Below, in pieces: positions 1-4,564 of a stretch of DNA of 5,393 nt. Each line of letters starts with the position of its first letter. Position 1 is the stretch's first letter. Below the pieces are notes generated by a model. That model saw only the letters and a program-made list of their open reading frames with translations. It was not told the DNA's origin and did no database searches. The position numbers and the translations under genes are program-made. Origin of the DNA: Pseudobdellovibrionaceae bacterium (GTDB lineage Bacteria > Bdellovibrionota > Bdellovibrionia > Bdellovibrionales > Bdellovibrionaceae); contig JACMRP010000194.1 of the NCBI GenBank assembly GCA_014376325.1, positions 1 through 5,393 of the forward strand. The letters run 5' to 3'.

Positions 1-645
1 ATAAGTGAACTGATCTTTCATCGGAAAGATCGGAACGGCCGGTAGCGCCGAGCCAGGATTGCGTTTGCGGTAACCAACGTTTCCGCCGACCGCCCAATTT
101 TCGTCAAGAGTCGTATCCGCAACGAAGTCGACGCCGAAAGTTGGACCAGGATTTGAGCCCGTGTACGGATTGTCCTGAATCGTATTGATGTTCAAAGTTG
201 CGACGGCGGCTAAGCCCCCGTGTTCGTCGCCCGTGAATCGGTATTTTGTGTTCAAACGAATTTCGGTGAAGCCCCTGTCTTTAAAATAGCTCGAAAACGC
301 GGGATCCTTTACGTACGTGCTGATCACTGCGGGGAACGAAATTCCAGCATCCCAATTTTTCGTGATACCCATGCCGACGTTTAAGTCGCTGCTCCACATC
401 TCGTCGCGAGCTTTATCGCCGATGGAATTGCTGCCAACACTTTTCGTGTAGGTCAGGGTGTCGCGGGAGTAGTTAATAAAAACTCCGAGGTTCACGTAGC
501 AGGGCTGCAGAGTTTCGGAAGAATGGACCGTGATAAAATCAAGGCCGCTCGTGAGCGGATTGAAATTCTGATAGTCCGTGCCGCAAACATTGGCCCACCC
601 GATAGCGGGCATCAGTAAGCTCATCCATAAGATTCTGTAAATCAA
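1..645 (-). CDS. Outer-membrane beta-barrel protein, OmpA-type, N-terminal part (3' end beyond window)
   Basis: This open frame of 215 codons runs without a stop to the left edge, so the C-terminus is missing. The first 18 residues form a signal peptide: Arg-4, a hydrophobic core, then GWA before a likely signal peptidase I cut at A18/N19. The mature part starts NVCGTDYQNFNP and alternates short polar turns with amphipathic strands (for example LNVGMGITKNWDAGISF near residues 88-104 and TEIRLNTKYRF near 127-137), as expected of a barrel in the outer membrane. Cys-21 and Cys-49 could form a disulfide. From memory the pattern matches Bdellovibrio barrels that carry an OmpA peptidoglycan-binding domain at the C-terminus, but that domain is not in view. 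The start is taken as TTG at 645 because GGGGGA lies four bases upstream; TTG at 657 is possible, and ATG at 624 would cut the signal peptide and has no ribosome site. It is divergent from the vWA lipoprotein gene. Confidence 0.7.
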   Translation of the reverse strand, partial: MIYRILWMSLLMPAIGWANVCGTDYQNFNPLTSGLDFITVHSSETLQPCYVNLGVFINYSRDTLTYTKSVGSNSIGDKARDEMWSSDLNVGMGITKNWDAGISFPAVISTYVKDPAFSSYFKDRGFTEIRLNTKYRFTGDEHGGLAAVATLNINTIQDNPYTGSNPGPTFGVDFVADTTLDENWAVGGNVGYRKRNPGSALPAVPIFPMKDQFTY

Positions 646-648
646 GGC

Positions 649-654
649 GTCCCC
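649..654 (-). promoter_or_regulatory. Ribosome binding site deciding the TTG start of the barrel gene
   Basis: Read on the minus strand, GGGGGA sits four bases before TTG at 645. It is the only Shine-Dalgarno-like sequence near an in-frame start that keeps the whole signal peptide. A second purine run, AGGGGA, lies further upstream and could serve the alternative TTG at 657. Confidence 0.5.
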
Positions 655-668
655 CAAAAATTCAAGTT

Positions 669-687
669 CCCCTATTTTTGCTAGGGG
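669..687. repeat. Inverted repeat CCCCTA-N7-TAGGGG, possible operator
   Basis: A perfect six-base inverted repeat with a seven-base, T-rich centre. It overlaps the candidate -10 of the barrel gene (674-679), the usual place for a repressor site. As RNA it could form a hairpin, but the proposed start point would leave most of the distal arm out of the transcript, so a protein-binding site seems more likely than a leader switch. No known operator is recognised. Confidence 0.45.
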
Positions 688-703
688 CTAGGCCCAGAGT
701 CAA
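674..703 (-). promoter_or_regulatory. Candidate sigma70-type promoter of the barrel gene
   Basis: On the minus strand TTGACT (698-703, five of six to TTGACA) is followed after 18 bases by AAAAAT (674-679, four of six to TATAAT). Transcription would start near 667, giving a leader of about 20 bases that ends in the GGGGGA ribosome site. The -10 is weak and promoter preferences in this group are not fixed, so this is a candidate only. Confidence 0.35.
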
Positions 704-732
704 GGTGCCCCTCTTGGTCAAGGGTCCAAAGA

Positions 733-748
733 TTAGACAGTTTTAGAC
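733..748. repeat. Direct repeat TTAGAC-N4-TTAGAC, one helical turn apart
   Basis: TTAGAC at 733-738 recurs at 743-748, a ten-base period. Direct half-sites at this spacing put two protein subunits on the same face of the helix, as many response regulators do. It lies about 85-100 bases upstream of the lipoprotein start. I could not identify a convincing -35/-10 pair for the lipoprotein gene. Confidence 0.35.
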
Positions 749-819
749 TCCGTAACCCATTCAAGGGGCCAACGCCCGTGGCACATGGTTCGCTCTTGTT
801 ACGCATTGGAATAAAACCT

Positions 820-825
820 AGGTGG
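820..825 (+). promoter_or_regulatory. Ribosome binding site of the vWA lipoprotein gene
   Basis: AGGTGG ends five bases before ATG at 831. It overlaps the in-frame GTG at 822, so that GTG cannot be the start with this site and ATG at 831 is preferred. Confidence 0.65.
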
Positions 826-830
826 TATGT

Positions 831-2264
831 ATGTCTCAAAAGGTGTTTGCTAAAATTGCATTTTCAATCGCGATCGCGGGGCTTTTGGGCTGCGCGAAGG
901 CTGACTATTACGAACGACTTCCGGTAGGCCCGCTCAGCACTTTAAGCGCCGACAACGATCTCGAGATTTCGGAAGGCCAACAAAAAGAAATGCCAATCAA
1001 GCTAACCGCCGACGCGGACAAAGATGTCGTGGTTCACTGGCGCATTAAATCTGAAAAGTACGACGTGAACAAGCGCTTCAAAACGTCGGAGGGTTCAACC
1101 ACCTTAAAATCTGGTCAGCGTGAGATTCATATCTCCGTTGCCGCGGCCGATGTTGATGGAATTCGTCAGGGAGATCAAGGTTACACGATAGAGCTAACCA
1201 CGGACGACGGCGGAACTTCCGTCGCGACGTTGACACTAAAAGATGTAAACACCGACGATTCTGCGGGAAATCCGAAAAATCGTATTCGCCCGACGCCAAA
1301 CGGCGGCCACGACCGCGAAATGCAGTTTGATATTCTAGGTCAAGGTTCACAATCCTTAGTAAAGGTCCTGCTGGTCATCGACAATTCCTACAGCATGAAA
1401 TTGAAACAAAAGCAGCTTGCCGACGGCATCCGGTCGATCGCAAAGTCGCTCATTGGTAAGGACCTGCAATTCTTCCTTTACACGACGAGCAACGACCACG
1501 ACGAAGACGGTCGGTACGACAAGCGCACGACCGAAGTCATCAAAGGCCGTCGGTCGTTGCACGCACCGTTTCAAGACCGCAAGTTGATCATCCGTAAAGA
1601 TATGCCGGAGCAAGAGTTCGAAGCCGCCGTGATGAACTTGCAGAAAAATATTTTAGAGCTAGGCCACATCGGCAGCAAAAACGAAAGCGCCCTGTGCAGC
1701 CTGCAAAATATTCTACGCGAAAAAGATGCTCGCAAAAAGATCCTCGCGAAGGGTGACGATGCTTTGATCTTTATCTTGTCGGACACCGATGATCACGCGA
1801 ATGACGTTCCGGTCGGGGACTGCGGCGGCACGGTCTCTTCGCGAAAAATCATTTCTTCGCTAGACACATTGTTGGGTCGCGGTCACTACGGAGTCACGGC
1901 GGTGATCAGCCAGCAAGCCGCCAATCGCGGCCACCAGTGTGGGAACTTAATCTTAGATGAAGGCACGCAGTATGTGTCTTTAGTGAAGGCATCGCCAACG
2001 CCAGCGCAAATTTTCAGCATCTGCGCAAAAGATTACAGCGAAGCACTGGAAACGGTGAACGTATTTAGCCGCCAGAGCAACGTAAATGAATTTAAGCTCA
2101 ATATGCAAATCGGTGAAAGAGTCATCGTCGTAGAATTACTGCGAAAAGGCGGAGCTGCAGAGCTCACCGAAGAGCAGTTCGAAGTACGCAAAGACATCCT
2201 GCGAATATCACAAAAGCATTTGCAAGCGGGCGACCGAATCCGCGTAGTGATTCGACGTCGCTAG
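831..2264 (+). CDS. Lipoprotein with Calx-beta-like and von Willebrand A domains
   Basis: From ATG 831 the product has 477 residues. Residues 1-21 are a lipoprotein signal: Lys-4 and Lys-8, a hydrophobic stretch and the lipobox LLGC with Cys-21 as lipidation site, so it should be anchored to the envelope. Residues about 40-142 (ISEGQQKEMPIKL to TLTLKDVNTDD) resemble a Calx-beta fold, by pattern only. Residues about 177-400 are a vWA domain: VLLVIDNSYSM carries the MIDAS DxSxS motif (D184, S186, S188), and IFILSDTDDH (about 314-323) supplies the strand and acidic loop typical of bacterial vWA lipoproteins. Cys-289, 331, 370 and 398 could form disulfides. The last 60 residues look beta-rich with a basic end, RVVIRRR. 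vWA domains usually bind protein ligands through a divalent metal, so adhesion or envelope assembly is plausible; the partner and specific role are unknown. It is transcribed alone, converging on the oxidoreductase gene. Confidence 0.85.
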   Translation: MSQKVFAKIAFSIAIAGLLGCAKADYYERLPVGPLSTLSADNDLEISEGQQKEMPIKLTADADKDVVVHWRIKSEKYDVNKRFKTSEGSTTLKSGQREIHISVAAADVDGIRQGDQGYTIELTTDDGGTSVATLTLKDVNTDDSAGNPKNRIRPTPNGGHDREMQFDILGQGSQSLVKVLLVIDNSYSMKLKQKQLADGIRSIAKSLIGKDLQFFLYTTSNDHDEDGRYDKRTTEVIKGRRSLHAPFQDRKLIIRKDMPEQEFEAAVMNLQKNILELGHIGSKNESALCSLQNILREKDARKKILAKGDDALIFILSDTDDHANDVPVGDCGGTVSSRKIISSLDTLLGRGHYGVTAVISQQAANRGHQCGNLILDEGTQYVSLVKASPTPAQIFSICAKDYSEALETVNVFSRQSNVNEFKLNMQIGERVIVVELLRKGGAAELTEEQFEVRKDILRISQKHLQAGDRIRVVIRRR

Positions 2265-2277
2265 CGCGTGCGCACTA
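2262..2277. repeat. Imperfect inverted repeat joining two convergent stop codons
   Basis: The plus-strand TAG (2262-2264) and the minus-strand TAG (2275-2277, read as CTA) are the outer arms of TAG-C-GC-GTGC-GC-A-CTA, five or six base pairs with one C/A mismatch. There is no T tract on either side, so it is not a convincing intrinsic terminator. No other terminator is seen between the genes, which suggests overlapping 3' ends or Rho-dependent termination. Confidence 0.3.
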
Positions 2278-3657
2278 TAGGTCGAAGACTTTGCCGGGAT
2301 TCATGATGTTGTCGGGATCAAAGACGCGTTTGATTCCTTTCATCATGTCGATCTCGGATTGCGAGCGCGTGAACTTTAGGAATGGTTTCTTCGTCAGACC
2401 CACGCCGTGTTCGGCCGAGATCGAGCCCTTTTGTTTCATGATGGCTTCGAAGATAAGTACATCCACGCGTTTGCATTCTTGAACGAAATCTTCTTTGGTC
2501 ATGCCTTCCGGGCGCAAAATATTGATATGCAAATTGCCGTCGCCGATGTGCCCAAACCAGATCACTTCCCAAGTCGGGTACGCGGCCGTCAGGATTTTAT
2601 CGAGCTCGTACATGAAAGCCGGAACTTTCGAGATGGCGACCGAGATATCGTTTTTGTAAGGCGAATACTTAGCCAAGCTTTCGCTAATGTCTTCACGCAG
2701 GCGCCAGAAGTTGGTGGCTTGCACATCCGATTGGCTGATCACTCCGTCTAGAACCCAACCCTCTTCCATGCATTTTTCAAAAACAGCGAGTGCGAGCTCT
2801 TCGTCTTTTTCGCTCTTCGCTTCGACTTCGGCCAAGACGTAAAATGGTGTGTCTGTCTCAAAGGGTTTCGCGAGTCCCGTGCTTTCTAGTACTTTCCGCA
2901 AAGCTTTGTCCGAAAACATTTCGAAAGCGACCAATGTCGTTTGCTGTTTAAATTGCGCAAAGATCTTCATAACGGCATCTAAAGTCGAAACGCCTAGGAC
3001 CATGACTTTGAGCGGAGGCGGGGGAGCTGCCAAACGGATCGTGCATTCAGTGACAAAACCCAGCACGCCTTCACTTCCGATAAATAAATGCCGCAGATCC
3101 ATGCCGGTCGCGTTCTTCACTAGGCCGTTGTTCAATTCCATCACTTCACCGGCACCGGTGACTACTTTCAGTCCCGCAATCCAGTCGCGGGTCAGTCCGT
3201 AGCGCACAACCTTGATGCCGCCGGCGTTGGTTGCGATGTTACCGCCAATGTGCGACGACCCGCTCGCGGCAAAGTCCACCGGGTAATATAAATTCTGCGC
3301 GTGCGCGAATTCTTGCAATGCTTCGGTCACGACACCCGCTTGGCAAAGCACGGTTTGGTCGGTGTCGTTAAATACTAAAATTTTATTCATTTGTTCGAAC
3401 GAGACGACGACTTCGCCCTTTGTTGCTACCGCGGCGCCGCTAAGGCCCGTGCGTCCGCCAGATGGGACTAGGGCTATTTTATTTTTGCGGGCCCACAAAA
3501 CGATCTTAACGACGTCTTCGGTCGAACGTGGAAACAAAATCGCTGAAGCGTTGATATCGAAATAAGTTGTCCAGTCTTTGCCGTAGTATTTCAAAGACTC
3601 TGGGTCGGTTTTTATCTGATCTTGAGGAAGCAAGGTGGACAAATCCGGCAGAGTCAT
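2275..3657 (-). CDS. FAD-linked 2-hydroxyacid dehydrogenase, GlcD/DLD/D2HGDH family
   Basis: The 460-residue product is full length for the VAO/PCMH flavoprotein family, whose members oxidise D-2-hydroxyacids (D-lactate, glycolate, D-2-hydroxyglutarate) to 2-oxoacids and pass electrons to quinone or a flavoprotein acceptor. The FAD-binding domain covers about residues 36-210, with PSGGRTGLSGAA (65-76), GSSHIGGNIATNAGG (133-147) and LFIGSEGVLGFVTE (191-204). The C-terminal FAD-oxidase domain covers about 215-459, with GHIGDGNLH (369-377) and SAEHGVG (414-420); H370, H377 and E416 match the metal ligands of human D2HGDH. It ends in the family signature FDPDNIMNPGKVF. No signal peptide is seen, so it is cytoplasmic or peripheral at the inner membrane. 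ATG 3657 is preceded by AAAGGA at five bases. The gene starts 30 bases after the DUF2892 stop, as the last gene of the bolA cluster. No glcE or glcF partner follows. The substrate cannot be told from sequence. Confidence 0.9.
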   Translation of the reverse strand: MTLPDLSTLLPQDQIKTDPESLKYYGKDWTTYFDINASAILFPRSTEDVVKIVLWARKNKIALVPSGGRTGLSGAAVATKGEVVVSFEQMNKILVFNDTDQTVLCQAGVVTEALQEFAHAQNLYYPVDFAASGSSHIGGNIATNAGGIKVVRYGLTRDWIAGLKVVTGAGEVMELNNGLVKNATGMDLRHLFIGSEGVLGFVTECTIRLAAPPPPLKVMVLGVSTLDAVMKIFAQFKQQTTLVAFEMFSDKALRKVLESTGLAKPFETDTPFYVLAEVEAKSEKDEELALAVFEKCMEEGWVLDGVISQSDVQATNFWRLREDISESLAKYSPYKNDISVAISKVPAFMYELDKILTAAYPTWEVIWFGHIGDGNLHINILRPEGMTKEDFVQECKRVDVLIFEAIMKQKGSISAEHGVGLTKKPFLKFTRSQSEIDMMKGIKRVFDPDNIMNPGKVFDL

Positions 3658-3662
3658 TGGAA

Positions 3663-3668
3663 TCCTTT
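3663..3668 (-). promoter_or_regulatory. Ribosome binding site of the FAD oxidoreductase
   Basis: On the minus strand AAAGGA stands five bases before ATG at 3657, which fixes the start and gives this gene its own translation signal although it lies at the end of the cluster. Confidence 0.6.
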
Positions 3669-3687
3669 CTATGGCAAACTGATTTAA

Positions 3688-3912
3688 CTAAGACTGTTCT
3701 TCGAAAGGGTTGATGCGGGGTGGACGCTTTTCTTCACGCAGGGTGCGGATCTTCAGCGTTGCGAACAGGGGACAGAATCCCCAAGCAGCCGTGAACAAAA
3801 AATAAATGCCGACGATCGCCCAGATCGGTCCGCCCGCGATTAAGTACGCGGTCAGGCCAACGCCTAAAAGAAACCTTAAAATTCGGTCCCAGAGGGCGAT
3901 GTTGCATTTCAT
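3688..3912 (-). CDS. DUF2892 small membrane protein
   Basis: A 74-residue protein that starts MKCNIALWDRILRFLLG, the characteristic opening of DUF2892 (the family found alone or fused to rhodanese domains as in YgaP). Two transmembrane helices are visible, about residues 12-27 and 29-45, followed by GFCPLF and a charged tail, KIRTLREEKRPP, which probably lies in the cytoplasm. Cys-3 and Cys-47 are the only cysteines; many relatives, as I recall, have a further Cys where this protein has Leu-58. Its function is not known. It starts three bases after the glutaredoxin stop and has no good Shine-Dalgarno sequence, so it is probably translated by coupling to that gene. The association with redox genes fits a thiol or sulfur role, but this is inference from gene order. 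Confidence 0.8.
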   Translation of the reverse strand: MKCNIALWDRILRFLLGVGLTAYLIAGGPIWAIVGIYFLFTAAWGFCPLFATLKIRTLREEKRPPRINPFEEQS

Positions 3913-3915
3913 GAA

Positions 3916-4227
3916 TTACTTTTTCAGCATCTCTTGAAGTTCGCCGTTCTGGTACATCTCCATCATGATGTCGCTGCCACCGACGAGAGTTTTTTTGATG
4001 TACAATTGCGGGATGGTCGGCCAGTTGCCAAATTCTTTAATGCCGTTACGAATTTCTTCGTCTTCAAGAACGTTCACGTCTTTGAAGCTAACGCCGATGT
4101 CTTGCAGGATCGCGCAAGCACGTGAAGAAAAACCGCACATTGGAAAGCTTTGGGTGCCTTTCATGAAGAGCACGATTTCGTTTTCGTTCAGCAATTGTTG
4201 AATGCGTTCGGTTGTAGTATTTGCCAT
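3916..4227 (-). CDS. grxD: Monothiol CGFS glutaredoxin (Grx4/GrxD type)
   Basis: The 103-residue product is a single-domain monothiol glutaredoxin, the usual length of the bacterial Grx4 family. These proteins bind a [2Fe-2S] cluster between two subunits, or in a heterodimer with BolA, using the CGFS cysteine and glutathione, and deliver or sense clusters in the cytoplasm. Visible signatures are the MKGT strand end with Lys-23, the active site CGFS at 31-34, WPTIPQLY at 69-76 with the cis-proline of the thioredoxin fold, and the glutathione-binding GGSD at 83-86. Cys-38 is a second cysteine seven residues after the active one, as in several family members. ATG 4227 has a strong GGAGGA four bases upstream. 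It lies 21 bases downstream of bolA and 3 bases upstream of the DUF2892 gene, in the same direction. The gene symbol follows the family name; orthology to the E. coli gene is likely. Confidence 0.95.
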   Translation of the reverse strand: MANTTTERIQQLLNENEIVLFMKGTQSFPMCGFSSRACAILQDIGVSFKDVNVLEDEEIRNGIKEFGNWPTIPQLYIKKTLVGGSDIMMEMYQNGELQEMLKK

Positions 4228-4231
4228 GAAG

Positions 4232-4237
4232 TCCTCC
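4232..4237 (-). promoter_or_regulatory. Strong ribosome binding site of the glutaredoxin gene
   Basis: GGAGGA on the minus strand, four bases before ATG at 4227. It is the best Shine-Dalgarno sequence in the cluster and contrasts with bolA, which has none, suggesting that the glutaredoxin is made in excess of BolA from the same mRNA. Confidence 0.7.
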
Positions 4238-4248
4238 GTCAGGATTCT

Positions 4249-4479
4249 TTAAGATTTAATTTTTGTTTTGATCGAGAGCGCGTGCACTTCGCCGGTCTTT
4301 AATTCTGGCGCGAAGACCGCCATCACGTGCTGGTGCTGTTGAATGCGGCTAAGTCCCGCGAACTTTGCGCTTTCAACAATGACGTCCCAGTGATCTTCCG
4401 TGCCGGTCGTATCGACCACTTCAACGGGTCCATCGGGGTAGGCTTCGGTCAGGCGAGATTTCATTTGTTCTGCAGTCAT
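4249..4479 (-). CDS. bolA: BolA family protein
   Basis: A 76-residue BolA-fold protein, of the short single-domain kind. The diagnostic C-terminal half is present: FAGLSRIQQHQHVMAVFAPELKTG followed by EVHALSIKT; the histidines in HQH and in VHAL correspond to conserved positions, the latter being the family's invariant cluster ligand. The region TGTEDHWDVIV is the variable [H/C] loop that helps bind the [2Fe-2S] cluster in BolA-Grx heterodimers. BolA proteins partner monothiol glutaredoxins in cluster trafficking and iron sensing in the cytoplasm, and the Grx gene lies 21 bases downstream, so this pair is very probably functional. The ATG at 4479 has no Shine-Dalgarno sequence; the in-frame ATG at 4464 has none either and would cost part of the first helix. 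It is the first gene of the four-gene cluster and divergent from the sulfatase gene. The symbol denotes family; it could equally be named ibaG-like. Confidence 0.9.
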   Translation of the reverse strand: MTAEQMKSRLTEAYPDGPVEVVDTTGTEDHWDVIVESAKFAGLSRIQQHQHVMAVFAPELKTGEVHALSIKTKIKS

Positions 4480-4487
4480 AGACGAGA

Positions 4488-4516
4488 GAATTACCAGAGC
4501 GCCCCTTGTGGCGCAA
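4488..4516 (-). promoter_or_regulatory. Candidate promoter of the bolA cluster
   Basis: On the minus strand TTGCGC (4511-4516) and TAATTC (4488-4493) are 17 bases apart, and TGG directly before TAATTC fits an extended -10. The hexamers are weak matches. If used, transcription starts within a few bases of the bolA ATG, which would explain the missing Shine-Dalgarno sequence. Confidence 0.35.
4499..4514. repeat. Inverted repeat GCGCC-N6-GGCGC in the divergent spacer
   Basis: A perfect five-base, all G/C inverted repeat lying mostly between the proposed -35 and -10 of bolA and about 50 bases upstream of the sulfatase gene. It could be an operator acting on one or both genes. It does not match the IscR motifs I know. 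Confidence 0.35.
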
Positions 4517-4545
4517 GTGCTAACAGCAGGTGACAGCCCGCTTTG

Positions 4546-4552
4546 GGAGAGG
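4546..4552 (+). promoter_or_regulatory. Ribosome binding site of the LtaS-like gene, long spacing
   Basis: GGAGAGG lies 12 bases before ATG at 4565, longer than usual. A TAG at 4559-4561 closes the frame just upstream, so no earlier start is possible and this ATG is the best choice. Confidence 0.5.
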
Positions 4553-4564
4553 TAATTTTAGTCC

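Larger units (their letters stand above)
662..770. repeat. Cluster of four TCAAG motifs in the divergent spacer
   Basis: TCAAG occurs at 662, 700, 718 and 761, each time followed within a few bases by a C run: TCAAGTTCCCC, TCAAGGTGCCCC, TCAAGGGTCC and TCAAGGGGCC. All four have the same orientation. The copy at 700 overlaps the candidate -35 of the barrel gene, and the copy at 718 is the right half of the near-palindrome CTTGGTCAAG (713-722). They may be binding sites for one regulator of one or both divergent genes; the factor is unknown. Confidence 0.35.

Noticed and set aside
822..830. In-frame GTG at 822 as start of the vWA lipoprotein
   Set aside because: It overlaps the AGGTGG ribosome site that serves ATG 831, and starting at 831 gives a normal lipoprotein signal peptide.
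646..830. Small RNA or riboswitch in the divergent spacer
   Set aside because: Hairpins here are short and there is no terminator-like stem with a T tract; protein-binding sites explain the repeats better.
1078..1786. Minus-strand open frames within the lipoprotein gene
   Set aside because: They lack recognisable domains and ribosome sites, and lie antisense to a well-supported gene; they are shadows of its codon usage.
2291..3565. Plus-strand and alternate-frame open frames across the FAD oxidoreductase
   Set aside because: The oxidoreductase is full length with all family motifs in its own frame; the others show low-complexity, arginine- and serine-rich translations without motifs.
2275..3657. 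Naming the flavoprotein glcD, dld or D2HGDH
   Set aside because: The motifs are shared by all these subfamilies and no glcE/glcF or transporter gene is adjacent, so the substrate cannot be assigned.
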